DNA from: Morinoia aosen
Lineage: Eukaryota; Arthropoda; Malacostraca; Amphipoda; Talitridae
Direction: 5' to 3'
Assembly (NCBI GenBank): GCA_030386875.1
Contig: CM059566.1
Location: 42,506,068 to 42,570,067 of the forward strand
Length of the DNA: 64,000 nt
The number at the start of each line of letters is the position of its first letter. Position 1 is the first letter of the stretch. Positions 32,701 through 46,807 of the stretch are shown in pieces. The notes under the pieces are model-generated. The model saw only the letters and a list, made by a program, of their open reading frames with translations, made no database searches and had not been told where the DNA came from. The position numbers were made by a program, and so were the translations under genes.

Positions 32701-35700
32701 GCAAATGCGCCGTGCTAGTGAACACGGCAAGATTCATAGATCGAGAAGTTTTGATTCAATGTAAATTTGCATGAAATTTCGCCTAGTAAAATTTCAGGCT
32801 TTACAGACGAGCAAGATCATTGAACGCACCGGAAATTCGGGCAGACTTTGAAAACAAATTTCCGTTCTCCTATTCAACATTTAATGTTACAATTTCTGGA
32901 TTCTCGTTTGGATTAGTGAATTGTTTTATTTATTAGAACAAATTTAATACACGAATGCACAGGAGTAATCCTCTGAGCAGAAACCGAACTGGTAGATGCC
33001 GAAAAATTTAAAGGTGATATCGATAATTCACTCGTTCAAGTTGATAGAAATCTAGACGACTTAATTCAAAAGACTCTAACGTAGGATCTAATTCAATCCA
33101 ATTTAATTATCTGAATTACATTGATGATGAAGGACAATGAAATACGAAGGCACTATAAAGTTAACTGAAAAGTTATTCATACACCACTAATTTATCGCTT
33201 ATATTACTTGATATAAGTTTATCGACGAATAAATTAAAAATCATTAAATCCATGACAGTGACCCAAACAATGAAAAATAACATTGAAGGAGAAACCAAGA
33301 GTGAAATTTCGCGAGGTTGTTTGTTGTACGATACTTGAAGTCCATTTACGATAAAAAAAAACGGGAAAAGAAAAAGTATATATTGTTTAGTTATTACAAA
33401 TTAAATTGTTGACTTTCAACAGCTTTCAGCAATAGGCGCTGCTGATGCGATTGTGAGAGCTGTTGGGGGTGACATCCAAGGAGCCGCTAATTTCCTCCGT
33501 ACGCTGAAGATAGCAGACTTCAGAACAGAAATATAGCATCGAGGAAAGTAGCCTACTCTCGGGTCGCTACCCAAGCCCCAAATGCATCAGGTTATTTTTG
33601 GAGCCCTGCCATTTCAGTCAAAACCTATTTGGAAAGTCTCGAGGGTTGTAAAATAGGAACTAATCGAAATCCATCTTGATTGACAAAAAACTGAAAACTG
33701 AATGGATGGAAAATTTAGAAATTGAAGATCTACCCGTTTGAATATAAATGAAAAACGAATGATAAAAAGCTTGGGAATCGTCAACATATAGCGTTGAAGG
33801 TTAAAACAAAACGAAACTCTAAGAGATATCGATAATAATTTGAGCATAAAGAAAACAGGAATTGCGAAAAACAGCGAAGAACCACGGAGGTGAAAGAAGT
33901 TTTGAGTATTTCTGTACAGTTCGGTGCACCTGGAATAAAGGGCATTTTTTTGCGACTCGTAGGCTTTAGCTAAAATTAAGCTCTTGTTTTACTGGCAAAT
34001 GTTTCAAATAATGGGAAAAGTTGCCAGCAAAGCTCTCTACTCAGTGCGAGATTTTGGCGTTAGGCGCAGGTTTTGAGCAAATGCAGCGTTGCAGAAACTG
34101 CAGTTAGAGAGAATAAAATAGTCACTGGAGTGGAAAAAAGCATGCATTTATCTGGCTTTCGTAAATTCAAGCGATGCGCTTTTTAGTAGGAAAAAAATTC
34201 TCGCTCACTCACAAAAGATAAATCCGTGAGTGAAGACGAGTAACGTGGGAATTTAACGGATGACAGGACGGTGAATGCTCGCATGAGGGCGACTCGGACA
34301 TCCTCAAGAAACAACCGAAGCTGAAACGAGAGTTAGCAGCTGGAAGCGCGTGGCCTCAGCAGTCATTGGAAGGCAACAAGTTGGGGAATGTTGGTTTCGG
34401 ATGCTCCATCGATTGCTAGTTGGAGAGGCGACGAGATCTCCGACACGAGCATTGCCTCGATTTGCATGCAACATGCAGGGGACCATTCCATCATACCATG
34501 CACGACAGCAGCAAGACTCCGAGCTGATGCTGATTCAACTTAGGCTGGTTCCACTTCGACTTTGGGGCTGATTCCACTTCCCGATGATCGGGACAACATC
34601 CCGGGATCGAAGCAGGGAAGCCGCAATCGGCTTACGGCGAATCATTGAAATGCGCTACAACGCCAAACTTGCTTTCTCAAGAAGCACGCGTGCCCTCAAA
34701 CACTAGAACTGAAATTGAGCTGTGTTTCGACATCTAGGCGTGTAGTTTTAAGTCTCGTTCTCAGATGGAGTGGTGCATGTTCCAGTATTTCAATTTGAAG
34801 CTGTAAATCATGACAGCTTAACCGCCAAGGTCTTTGATATCAATTATCATGAAGATAAGACCTGACTTCCGCTCGTTTGTAAAACTATGATAAAAGTATT
34901 TTGATTTCGTCACATTGAATTGGGCATGTGCATATTGAGTGAACATTATAACATTTTTATGTCCTTTGTAAATCATGTGAGGTGAAAGTTCCCCATCTAC
35001 TTTAGACAAATTTGGATTTGAAATCTTCAATCTAAGTAAAGAATTTCCTACTTTTCTCACCCAAAACGTTCGGGAATAACTTGTTGACTACAAAATTGAA
35101 GGGGACGAATAGAAAAGTTCAAATAATTATTAAAAGTGTATGTTTCCAAAAAGTGGCTGTGAATTCTGTATTACTGAAGTGATCACTGCCAGAAGGAAGA
35201 CCCTTAAACAAAATCAGTTATCCGATGACAGGCGCACATTAGCGGAAGGTGATAAATGCACGAGTTTCAGAGTGAAATCTCTACGTTGTCCCAACACCTC
35301 TGACAGTAATTACATTCCTGTCCTTCATGCCATTGAGAAGCGTTGACACCCGAGACTGGAAAAAATAACTGTTGATTAATAAATACGAGTTCATTAGTAT
35401 GTATAGTTCTTACATCTTTTAACAGTTTTCTAGGATATGCAGTGGCTTTGATTCTAACCAAATTGTATTGGTCCTTTTTTCGATGCAAAGTTTGTAATTA
35501 ATTCAAAGCGAATCGTGTTCCTTCAGATTTCAATGCAGAATACTATATGTCCTAGACCATCCCGATAGCGCCAGTGACAGACTCATGAGAAAGTTTCCTA
35601 AAAATTTCCGCACCTGGTAGGACATTACGGCCTCGATCATCTCCATTGCCATCTCCCAATGCTGACGGTAAGGACGTGGCGTGCTAATTACAAGAGGATA

Positions 35701-35887
35701 ACAGCATTTCACGCCACTTAGCTCCTCAATGTCATGAGAGCCGCGCAGTTAGGCAACCAGACTCAGGAATTACGCTGCGCCTCAAGGAACCTGTCATGCT
35801 TTCCCTTGATGGTTTCCAGCTTGCTGTTTCCCACAGGACTCGCTGTGCGAGTCAGTTTGTATGTGTGTGATGACTTTGTGAGATACG
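29727..35887. other. unassigned stretch, no gene seen
   Basis: Mostly AT-rich. Two GC- and CpG-rich islands stand out at about 31,860-32,350 and 34,260-34,660. Overlapping short frames there are explained by the low stop frequency of GC-rich DNA, and I recognise no domain in them. Confidence 0.35.
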
Positions 35888-36110
35888 TGATCCATCACAC
35901 GGCGACATTGTATAGCACATGTCACACCACATGGTGACACTGTGTGACCCATGTCACACCACACGGTGACATTGTGTGACACATGTCACACCACACGGTG
36001 ACATTGTGTGACACATGTCACACCACACGGTGACATTGTGTGACACATGTCACACCACATAGTGACATCGTATGACGCATGGCACAACACACGGTGACAC
36101 TGTGTGGCAC
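35888..36110. repeat. 32-bp tandem array of near-palindromic units
   Basis: About seven units follow the pattern CACATGTCACACCACACGGT and GACATTGTGTGA. Within each unit TGTGACACATGTCACA is close to a perfect palindrome. The central three units are identical and the outer ones diverged. Confidence 0.9.
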
Positions 36111-37955
36111 AATTAAGATACGCCACAAGATGACACCAGAGTGCAGTCGACCGGGTCCATTCACAAAAAATATCAGTTTCATGCTATCTAATCTAAATGA
36201 TTTCTCTTGTATGGAAATCTTAAAATGTTCCGAATCGGGTTTATTCGAAGCAATGCGCACCTATCGGGTTATTGCAATAAGCAGTGCTCAGTTGTCGCAA
36301 CTCCTATTTTGAATAGCTCTTGCCCATTTCAGCGCCTGAGAACTGACAGGTTATTCCGTTCGCCAAAAATTTAGGTGGCTAAAGAATTTTTCTCCCCGCT
36401 AAAGAGATCATCAGTATGCATACAAATCTCTACAAATGTACCAGAATTTATTAGGATCACTTTCGGTTAGAGATACAGTGCTCTTTGAGCATCCGTCAAT
36501 ATAAACTCTGAAAATATAAGCAAAATAGATGAACTATATATATAGCTCGGTGATATTCCTATACTTGGAACATTTGATACAACAATGCGATTGTGTTGAA
36601 CGGTTTATAACCATACTCATTAGAGGTAACACTTAAGTTTCTTTCAATAACGTTAGAAATCAAGACACGTGCACGTGGACACGAAAAATCCACCTGGCTT
36701 GTGCGTGACGCGGCAGTACCAGCTTGGCAGTATAATTTTATAGCTCATATATGTCACGCTGAATTTGACGCTCGTAAGGGGTCAGATGTATGAGGACGAG
36801 GAGGACGGACAGTGCGTGACAACGAGTGGTTAACATAATCACTCGTTTCAATGGCTGCTAACCATGTGTTTGGTTAGGTTGGAGGTAGTGGAGTAGAGAA
36901 AAACTTTACTGACCGAAAACAATTTTATCCTTCATTAGAAACACAGAAAATCTAATTGCGCGATAACATTTCACCTCGTTTGATACCAGTTATTTTTTAA
37001 AAGGCCCAGAAAAAAACAGCGGAAATGTTTGTACCAATACGCGAATGAGTAGTTTTACCTAGTGGTACACAAATGCCACAATACGCGTCAATTAAATGCG
37101 GCAACTGCCTGTCGCAGTCCTGGTGACGCACTTGGCATGTCCCGAGTGAAGGGAGACTCCGGTGATACGCTCTCCGAGTGCCCGGGTCAGTGCGACTACA
37201 TAGAGTGAAGCCTACCGCTGCACATCGCCTACCCAGGTGCAATTTGAGATGAGTAATTATGTCAGTTTATCGTTAAATTAAATGTATGGAAATCAGTAAT
37301 TTCCATTGGTAATTAAACCTAACCTGGGTAGGGGAGGTAGGTTACCAACAAACAGGGTTAGGTAGGTAATAAATATATTGCAGTAGATCTCACGCTGCAG
37401 TAGCATCCACGGGTCTGAGTCTGATGGTGTCAGGATACATATATTATATACTCGTATGTACCTCTAAACACTTTTTGCGGCTGCTTCATAGCATAATATA
37501 ATGTTTGTTTATAGGGGAGATTAACGAGAAATGATTTTCAACCGTCGGAATGAAATGGACCAAAATTGTGATTCTTTTCTAGAAATGATTGTGTTATCTT
37601 TCAGTTATTAGCAAACAGTAAAGTGAAAAAATCTCTAAAATGGTACTTTAAACTCTCAAAAAAAAGCTGAGTGGGCCACTGAGTAAAAGTCAGGAAGACG
37701 CTCGAGTTGGGACAAAACAGAAGCAATCGATCTAACGACCGTAAGAGGTTTTCTTCGACAAAGTGGCGGAAAGAACAGGATGAGATTCCATCCTCAACTC
37801 TACTGCACACGAACTATGTCAGTGAAGATGCCGAAAAACTAACAATTGGAGATTTGTAATTATAATAGGCCTGATCTTAGTCTGCTTTCTACTGATGAAA
37901 TAACAACACGTAAAGTAAAAAGCATTGCAAAAAAGCAACGTTTGGTTATTCGTTG
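36111..37955. other. unassigned stretch
   Basis: No gene is recognised. A GGTTAGGTAGG-rich tract lies at about 37,310-37,375. Confidence 0.35.
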
Positions 37956-38048
37956 ATATACGTCCTGTTCCTGATCTTGTTAAGAAAAAGCGGCATTCAT
38001 AGCATAATATACATCGTGTTCCAGATCTTGTTAAGAAAATCGGCATTT
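37956..38048. repeat. 51-bp tandem duplication
   Basis: Two copies of the pattern ATATACRTCSTGTTCC, then GATCTTGTTAAGAAAA, then CGGCATT. Confidence 0.75.
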
Positions 38049-38382
38049 AAGCCCTGAAGAGCAGCGTAGCAGGGACAGTTACGATGCTGGCTCATATGCG
38101 CAACAATAGTAGACTAATCTTCACATATCCGACTGAGCGGCGAAGCGAGCTCTCTGGTTGCGGTGCATTCTCTATGCAGCCCGTGGAAGATTTGGGCGAT
38201 TTAAAAGCTGTTCTGAGGTATACTGAAACTCCTGAAAGAAAAGAAACTCCTGAAACTCCTACTGTTTTCTGAAAAAGAAAACTCCTTAATAAATTCTAAA
38301 TGAGAGCTGCAGGCTTTTCATTAGCTCATTTTAAAGGAGAATTAGACTCAACGATGGAAGAAGTAAGCTGTTGCCTTGCTGG

Positions 38383-38725
38383 TTAGATTAGATTAGATTA
38401 GTTGTTAGTTTTAGCCTCCCTACCTAGCAACAAATGCGATCCAAATAGAGGAAGGAGGAAGGCACCATTTAGTATGGAATTAACGGAACGCGGAATCTAT
38501 GCAGAAAGGAATAGAAACAGTAAATTGTGAAAGAAGATCATGAAAAAAGACCAAAGTTGAAGAGGAAACTAGTAGGTGCTGAAGAACAGGACAGCAGTGA
38601 ACCGAAAAAAGTGGCCCTTAACATAACAAAAACATTTTATTTTAACAAAAAAGAAAGCCTACCTAACTCTCAGCTCGGGCCCTGACATTGTCCCCCTGGG
38701 AGCGCTAATTCCCATAGATACAATA
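38383..38725 (+). repeat. dispersed repeat family X, copy 1
   Basis: This begins with GATTAGATTAGATTAG. Its whole length is collinear with a second copy at 50,014. Shared stretches include CCTCCCTA, AGGAAGGAGGAA, TTTAGTAT and GAATCTATGCA, then AAAGTTGAAGA, GACAGCAG and CCTAC. No coding frame or polymerase III promoter was seen. The family is unnamed to me. Confidence 0.7.
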
Positions 38726-41700
38726 GTTGTATCCCCCTAAGGGGGCCTTGTCTGTACGCTCAACGTGCACGTGTCTGCATGCGCGACACTGGCACAGTGG
38801 GAACAAATCAGCGCCGCTCGTGGCGGCATGCTTTTGAATGCGCTGTGAATGAATGGGACCAAAATCCCGAAAAGCGATTTTAAATCCCGAAAAAGTATTT
38901 TAGATCGCTGCGCTTATTGCATCTGAATCGTGATATTATTTTATGACTACGTCTTTTGCAAAAATTTCTTGTATTCACTTGTATAATGACGTTCAATACT
39001 GTGTTTAAATCATTCAGAATACGACGACAAAATGAATAACATTGAAGCAATTTTTACTCTTATTATTAAGGCGAACTCAAAATATTTTCGTAGGTATCAC
39101 AGAATAAGACGGATAAAGTCTTCGATCTTGAAGTACCGAGAGCAGTCAGGCAATACTTGCATCGTTCATCAAATGAAACGGGAAAATTACCAATTCTTAT
39201 AAGGAAACCAAACATCAATCTTGTATTTGATGTAGAACTAATGTTTTAGTGTGTGTCACTTTAATGACCAGCACACATTTTCCAATAATTTCCTCTAGAT
39301 AGATTTTAAAGCAAACTGATACAATTCAAATATTGTTTAGGCATTATTTTCCGGAGTTTCGTTTAATTACCAATAATTCGACGACGAAAATTTCAACCCG
39401 TTGGAGTAGATAATCAAGACCCGGACTCAAATCTATGACTGAAACCGGCCTGTCCACATCAATTAAGTCGCTTTACAAGTAGCCTGTAGCTGAGGAGAGC
39501 AGGACGCGACACGTACGGTGGTATTGCGTTCATCTTCACAAGCGCGCTGGGGACATTCTGTTCTCAGTTCGCTCGCTACGAGAGCAAGTATTTCTGCAAT
39601 ACGGATTCTCATTTACTAGTAAATGAAACGTTACAATTTACTGAAAATATGCACAAATGTGAATATTATGACGGTAAAAAATACCTCGTAAACTAGCATA
39701 GTCAACTAAGAAACTTTCGATGCCAGCTGCACTGCTACGATGGCGTAAAAGCCGACCTCAGAATTCGACCGAAGAACAATGTTTCCGAATTGAGTTCCTT
39801 GGAACTAGGTGTGCAGCGTTCATGTCGTGACCCTATTCATTTTATCTCGCTGAGGTCACGGTCTTCATTTTTCTCTGCCGTTATTCTTTGTTGCGATGCA
39901 TGATATTTTTTTATGTTATATTATTCGTGACATCAAGATTATTCGTCACCATTCATATATTTTCTACTTGGTAATATCAGGGTAGCTGCCACCAATACAG
40001 GGTTTCTGTATAAATATTTAATTCAATCTTCGGTGAGCGTTACGAGCGACTTAAGGCCATAAATTAATCGTGCATTCTAGCCGTGTTTCCTGGCTTCAAA
40101 CATTATTATTCTTTTCTTTCTAAATCATATCATCCTCCTTTCCTAACTATCTAAAGGATATGAAGAACACAAGGACATTAAAGAAATTCGCTATTGGACA
40201 CAGGAAAATATTGAGACATTAATCATCGAAAATACGCATTAATTGAACGCACGCGATCTACGCATTCACATCCTAATATACTCAGAAGTTTGAGTGGGGA
40301 CTGGGGTTTGACATGAAATCAGAGGGAAACTTATCTTGAGATTTGGAGATTGGTCTCGCAGTCAGAGCGATGTATGGCAGGTACGCCGGAGCGGCAACCG
40401 CCATGTTCGGTTGTGGGTGGGCCGGCAAGGTTTACGGTTGTGATCACGTCGCCACGGATTTTAAGTATAATATGTTCACAAATGGATGTCGCGAAGATAC
40501 TTGAGTCGTTTTAGTATCTTTCCAATGATTCGTATCGTTATAAGAGGCGAGGCCCCGGCCCAACTGGGCCTAGGAAGGCGGACAAATTTGTATGCGACTG
40601 CTTATGATGGTAACCTCGCCCGGACTGCCCTTCTCTCCCTCAGGCAACCGCGCCTGGCGTCCCCTTGAGGTGCCAAGTTTGAATAACAACCTAACAAGGT
40701 TACCAATAAGAACGTGATACATCCCTACTATCGAATAGAAAACATACATCATTAACCTTACCCTCATTACTATATAAAAATCCCCACAAAACAATGTTAA
40801 ACATATGAATTAAAGCAAATGAAGACATCCGTTGAGGTTCTTAGCATCTTCCGTTAGCGTCTTCGTTCGTAACGCGTATCGACGTCGTCTGGGCGTTGTT
40901 CCTGAAGAGTCGATTGTTCTAGGACGTAACGTTGCAATGTTTTCTCGCAGAAATCAGGCTTATTATTTGGTCTTTTGAATCATTTATGAATAAGTCGTTG
41001 GCCGTACGATTATTCGGATCCTTAGCGACATTCCTTACACAGTTATGCGGAGAAGCATAACATTCACTTCTGTCAGTCACATACACGTGGTGGCCTAGCC
41101 ATCATACCTCTCACTCCGAACCTTATGTAAGGTAAATACATCCTCCCTGGAATAACAAACAAGAGTATACATTTATTTAATGCATAATAAAATCATAATT
41201 TCTCGGAACTACCTATCCCGAAAGTGCGGATCATCCCTCAGTTACAGCTGTGTCTTTCTACTGTTGTGGTTGCGACTTCTACTGAGGGCAAAAAATATTG
41301 CAACGCCAACAAGTACAGACGTGTTTTATCAATTAAAAAAAGTTTGGGTCAGATTCTCAAAAATTTTGCTGTTCTTCCGCATATGTTCTCAGAAATTGTC
41401 CTCGGATCGTTTGAGCCATGTTGCCTGAAGTGAATGCGGCCGTTAACGTGAGAAATTCTAAAGAAATTCTAGGAAATGCTTCGATTTTGCCCAAATAAAT
41501 GCAGCGTAAGCTGATTCTTTTGTTGGTATTTGTCGTGCAGTGGACTCCCAATTGGAAAAGCATCAGCGATGCACAAAAACCGGGAGCTAACAAAACCTGC
41601 ATCGTATTTCTCGCATCAGCTCTTGACGGGACGCGTCCGCGAGTAAACCTCACTCCTTCGATAAAAGTTTCTCGCTGCTCAAGGAATTCACTTGCGTAAA

Positions 41701-41925
41701 CGTTTCGGAAAAAGTGTCGAAGCAAACCCTCAAATGTACTCTCCGTTTCCCTCACTTTGACATTTTAATTCGATCTCAAGCCCTTGGCCGCCCTCTGCGC
41801 GAGGGGCAAAGCGTTTTGCAACCGTCAACGCAATTTCGTCTACACGACAAGCAAAGTTACATCTACGTTCTCACTCTGTAAAACTTCTTTGATCAGCGCA
41901 CGGGCTCCAAATGTGTTTGGGAACT
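38726..41925. other. unassigned stretch with a GC-rich island at about 40,380-40,680
   Basis: There is an AT-rich background and one CpG-rich patch. A short palindrome CCCCCTAAGGGGG lies at about 38,733-38,745. No gene is recognised. A 132-codon minus-strand frame at 41,357-41,755 has no domain and atypical composition. Confidence 0.35.
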
Positions 41926-42423
41926 TCAGTACAATATTGTAGGTGAAGTTGGTAATAAAATGATAGTCATTTTACTACTCGCCCCAGCTGCAGACGTGAA
42001 ATACTCTGCAGAAGTTAGGAAAGGAAAATCCACTGCTTGTAGCAGGGTGCCAGTTTCAAGGGTTTGAAAGTATTCCATGTTTGTGAGACGCTGAACAAAT
42101 TGTAAAATTTTTGGCAACTTTCCTTCCAAATCACGTCGCACTTTTATTCGGATCGTTTGTGACGATAGAGCTGTGACACCAAAACTACAGTAATTCGTGG
42201 ACCCACTTTCATTATGGAAGTTAACACCAAGAAAAGCTTGCTCTTTCCCAGTAGGAAAGCGAAAGGCGAACGAAAGTTTAATATTAACATTAACTGCGTA
42301 ACATTTTTTGAATCGGAGTTCAAATATTTGATGACACATTGAAGGATTCTTGATTGCAGGCAATACGACTTCACTTAGAAGATATAACGCTGAACTCATT
42401 AACCCAATCCAAAAATTTAACAT
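41926..42423 (-). CDS. 165-codon open frame, unrecognised, possible secreted protein
   Basis: This is the longest non-repetitive frame outside the chitin-binding gene: 165 residues, ATG to TGA, on the minus strand. The N-terminus MLNFWIGLMSSALYLLSEVV is hydrophobic and could be a signal peptide or anchor. The body is protein-like (for example FAFRFPTGKEQAFLGVNFHN), with cysteines near residues 30, 41 and 79. I recognise no family. By a rough stop-frequency estimate one frame of this length is about what chance allows in 64 kb, so support is weak. It could be a lineage-specific gene, a pseudogene or chance. Confidence 0.25.
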   Translation of the reverse strand: MLNFWIGLMSSALYLLSEVVLPAIKNPSMCHQIFELRFKKCYAVNVNIKLSFAFRFPTGKEQAFLGVNFHNESGSTNYCSFGVTALSSQTIRIKVRRDLEGKLPKILQFVQRLTNMEYFQTLETGTLLQAVDFPFLTSAEYFTSAAGASSKMTIILLPTSPTILY

Positions 42424-45400
42424 GAGTTAAAGTAAGATGTGAGAGCACAGTGAATTCGAAAGGAATCTCAGAACTAGTAATTATGTAAGTCTTCACTGCA
42501 CCACAAGAGTGAATTAACGTTAATTCCGACAGACGGATGACGTGTTAATGATGAGTAAATATGATACCACAAGAGAAGATGAGTAAGTTTTGAATGTGAG
42601 ACCATTTTGTTGTGCAACATCACCAGCATCACGAATTTCATCTCGAATTCAGACAATTGCACTCATTCTACATATCAACTATCACATTGTTGAGTAATTC
42701 ACTAGAGTCGCTCGTTTGAAGCGCAGTCTCCGTAAGTAGTGAACACCCAACTCGAAATATGTGGCATTCTATAAACTGTTTTTCATTTGTTGTGTTAGCT
42801 TCATAATGCAAGGGAATGACACCGAATATCTCTAACTACAAGCAACAAAGCAAATAAAGAAGAACTTTCTCATCTTCAGCGTAATTGGTAACCCTCTTCG
42901 TACAATTTTAAAATCACTTAAAATTCGAATATTTTGAACAAAGTCAGAGAAGAAACAATCAGCCTTCACATATTTTGAACAGCATAGTATTTGAAGCCAA
43001 CTCCACCACACTTGAATAACATTTTTATATGCGTCCAACATATTTTCCGTCTAGATTTTCATGCATGTGCAGAGGGATGTGGCGAGGTCCTCTGAGGGAT
43101 GTTTACAAGTTTATCTAGAGCGGGGAGCACAAATCTCTCCGACATGTTCCTCAGGCCAAACTTACGTACGAATTATGTCTGAAGCTTACTTTTTGCTTTT
43201 GTAAGGTCTCTTTTTCATCTTCAAAGCTTTACACGTGAACTTATGACGAGGTTAGAATCCGAAGCCTTTTAAATCAAAAAGCTCATTTTTGAAGCATTTT
43301 CTTCAGTTCAAATTTGAAGCGTACTTCTCATTTCACCCCCTTTATGATTCACAAGTCCATTTTTTATCAAGAGCTAAGACTAAACATCCCTCCGTTTCTG
43401 CAAAATCTTCGCGTGTACAATGATATTACGCCACTAATATGATGGTTAATGTATAAAATGAGTGCAAGAGAGTGAATTCGAGACAAAAATGACGTTAATA
43501 AATAGGACAATAGGGAACAAGTCGGGCGCAGGACAGGCAATCAGGGCGAGCGGCGGGGTAAACAAGCGCGGCATGTCGAGCAGCCTCGCTTCGCACAACT
43601 CCTGCGTAATCAAGCTGATAGATCATCGATTGACAGATTGAGAGCTAGTGTAAAATTCCGTCATCTGAAAAACATATTGAAGGGAATTTGCTCGAGTAGG
43701 TAAGGGGTTTGGATAAACGTTTGGAGTGATCAATTTTGTGAATGGCAGTCAAATCAGGAAACTCTAAATCTTTGTGATGGGTGAAAAAGATGAAAATGAG
43801 TCATAAAACAAACACATTCCAGGCAATGATGGTGTATAAATGAATAGATGATGAGCTTAAACTTATTAACAAAAGTGTTGAACTTATTGGCAATAATGGG
43901 GTTAAACTGATTAACAATAGTGAGTATTTAAATAAAGTGAAACTTCAACGGAAATTATTAAACGCTAGCGAGAGCAGTATATCTTACGAAGGAAATGAAT
44001 AACTTAATATAAAATTTGTCTGTAAGACTTTCAGCCCAAGAGAGTATGCACATATAACAGAAATCCTAAATGTTCACCTACAACATTACAAAATCATTAA
44101 CGTTTTGTACGGTCTAGCGCACGGCATGAGGTGCAGAAAATTCAAGTCCAGCAAAGCCCGAGGGAAAATACTGACTCTTGACTGCTGTTGCATAGTTGAC
44201 TGCACATTAGAGGATGAGGTACGGAACAGGCTGGGACGAGGAAATAGGGATGCTCTTAATGTGAATGAACCGACCGGCTGTGGAAACAATTTCTACTTGT
44301 TTCTTCAGTTCTCGATGTACAGTATACACTCACAGGACTTTTATCTTGAATTCAAAGACGTGTACTTTTTCAGCAGACCTACCATCGTTTGCTCTCTAAC
44401 TTGAGAGAAATAGAGGTCTTCCTAAGCGGAGTTGTTCGTAGGAAACCTATAACTCAACTTATTGCTATGGGAGTCTAGACCAGTTGTCCGACTCACCTTT
44501 TTATTAAATTTCTGATGAAACCACGGGTTGATTTTTCACAGTACGATCATTATGATCAAGCGAGTGTCATATTACAGAGCGTCATGAATGAAATAGAGGT
44601 TAAAATGCAACAAGCAGAAGATTGATTAGCGAGTGATGTAAGGTGCAACTAATTATGGCAATGATATCAACTTCAAGCAAACATTTGAGCATGCTCTTAT
44701 GTGTGTGTTCATGTGACAGCGTATCAGGCCGAGCGTCAAATAAATTTTGATGAGAAGTTACGTTGTTGAAAAATGCGAAGCCAATACCATGGACGACAGA
44801 GCATTCTTTCACAGTATCGAGTGCGTCACCCCTCGGTCAAAAAAAAATTTTCTTAGTTAAGTACAATGAGTTTCATGTTCACCGTTTATCTCCAGCTAAA
44901 TATATGCAGTGTTCTCAACTAATTCAACAAACAGGAACCAGTAGGAAACCGGTAGCCACAATCAAATCGTGTGAGCGAGTGCAAAGACTTTGAACTCACC
45001 TTAGTTTGAAGCTTTCTACATAGCTTAACAAAACTCATTACGTAGTCAGTGTGAGGGCAGAAGCGTACCTATGTTCTCCTTTACAGGCAGAGTTGAAATT
45101 CTGCGAAATCATTCCAGCGAAGTTGTCCGCTCACTGACGCGTAATTTCCCTCGTCTATAGTTCAACGAGAGTAACTTCACTGTGGTCGAGGGTTTTTTCT
45201 AAGATGAGAAGAACGCTTCAAAGAGGTAACCCAGTACAGAAGGGAGAGATAAGATAAAACCTGACAGAACTATCGATCGCTACATGCCGCTTGATATTGC
45301 AAATCACGTGGTGAGAAATGAGCGGGGCAAGAGGAGCGAACTTCCAATACGAGCATTTGCAAATAAATGAGAACAAAGGACAGGAACTTGCGGCAGTGCG

Positions 45401-45508
45401 CTGGGTTCTTTTAGATGTGAGGGAAAATGAGCGACGAAACGGCCACTGTTAAGATTCTCATTATTTACTTTACTTTGGGAAGTATATGTATAAATATTTA
45501 TGGTAGGT
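42424..45508. other. unassigned stretch
   Basis: No supported gene. A small degenerate repeat (AAACTTATTAACAA-like) lies near 43,857-43,925. A 99-codon frame at 44,105-44,404 is unrecognised. Confidence 0.35.
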
Positions 45509-45775
45509 AGATAATAACCAGCTTGAAACTATTTTTCAGCTGTTAACATAAAATGAATAGATAATAATTATTAACTATTATTAAAATGAATAGATAATAA
45601 TTATTATCTATTCATTTTATATTGAGAGCTGTGAAATAGTTTTAGCCTAATTATTATCTATTCATTTTATGTTGACAGCTGTAAAATAGTTTCAGGCTGA
45701 TTATTATTTATTCATTTTACAGATAATTAAGGCTGAAACTATTTTACAGCTCTTAATTTAAAATGAATTGTAATT
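45509..45775. repeat. cluster of alternating inverted repeats (palindromic element)
   Basis: A unit of about 45 bp (AAACTATTTTACAGCTGTTA followed by CATAAAATGAATAGATAATA) occurs about five times in alternating orientation. Neighbouring copies can fold into long AT-rich hairpins. The pattern suggests repeated insertion, or unequal exchange, of a short hairpin MITE. Confidence 0.8.
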
Positions 45776-46807
45776 CAAAGCTGTTTCGTAATATCTACAT
45801 TCAAACCAGAAGCACAATCAAAAAAGCTGAACCTCCTCTCTTGCATACATATAACCATGCTCAGAGCAGCACGAGCTTCGACTGTCAATATTGCATTCGT
45901 TCATTTCTATTGGAAAACCACTTTGTTAATATACATCCCAGCAGATGAGTGCCATTGACTCTCGTTATTTCTAGAGGACTGAATAACTAAACAAGGAATT
46001 AAATAGAGCTTCACCCACTCGCGTTTGTCACGAGGATCATTTTTCTTTTAATTTAAAAAAAATATAATACGTCCGGCGGCGTGAGGGCACTTCACTGATG
46101 GAAGCCTCGTCTGTAAGCCATAATTGAAGTTGTCACTCGATGCTACAGCGATAACTCATCGAAAAAGTAAAACGTTGCGATAAAAGAGCTTAGCTAACGG
46201 CTTAATTCCAATTAATTGTGCCTCAGAGTTGAGCGTAGTTATGTTTGCATGAGAATTTCACCGCAAGTTGATTTACCATTGAGAAATTTTACTTTAAAAC
46301 GTCATCATTATATACTCCTACAGACTTTGGTATCTGGAGAACCAGCCACTTGAGAGCTGCACACATTTTGCCGTATGCACGAAGCCTCTGAGTACGCACA
46401 CACATGTATGTCTCTGACGTCTGCAGGCTCAGAGATGAGGGAAGAATGAGGGCTACCACACATGAGCTGTGTGAATTCTGTTACTTGAGCACAGTATATT
46501 TTGAAGAGAAACACATCCGCGTTTGGTTCTTATTTTTGTTGGTAATCTTACACTTATCGCCGCTGCCGCTGCTGCCCCCACGAGCGTGTGTCCATATTAG
46601 CTGGTTCAGTTTTACGTGCACGCACTTATTCTGTGAAGTTTTCAACCGCTACAGACGGAAAATTTCTGGCCGCTTTGACCTCAACATCACAGTGTGTTCG
46701 TAACCTCGAGTAGCGAGAGTGGGGTCAACACCGCAACCGATCCTTTAGTATACGTCATCATCTCATGTGAACCTCAATTTATATAAATAAAATTAGGTTC
46801 CAGCAAC
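45776..46807. other. unassigned stretch
   Basis: No gene is recognised. A GC-richer patch lies at about 46,555-46,700. Confidence 0.35.
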
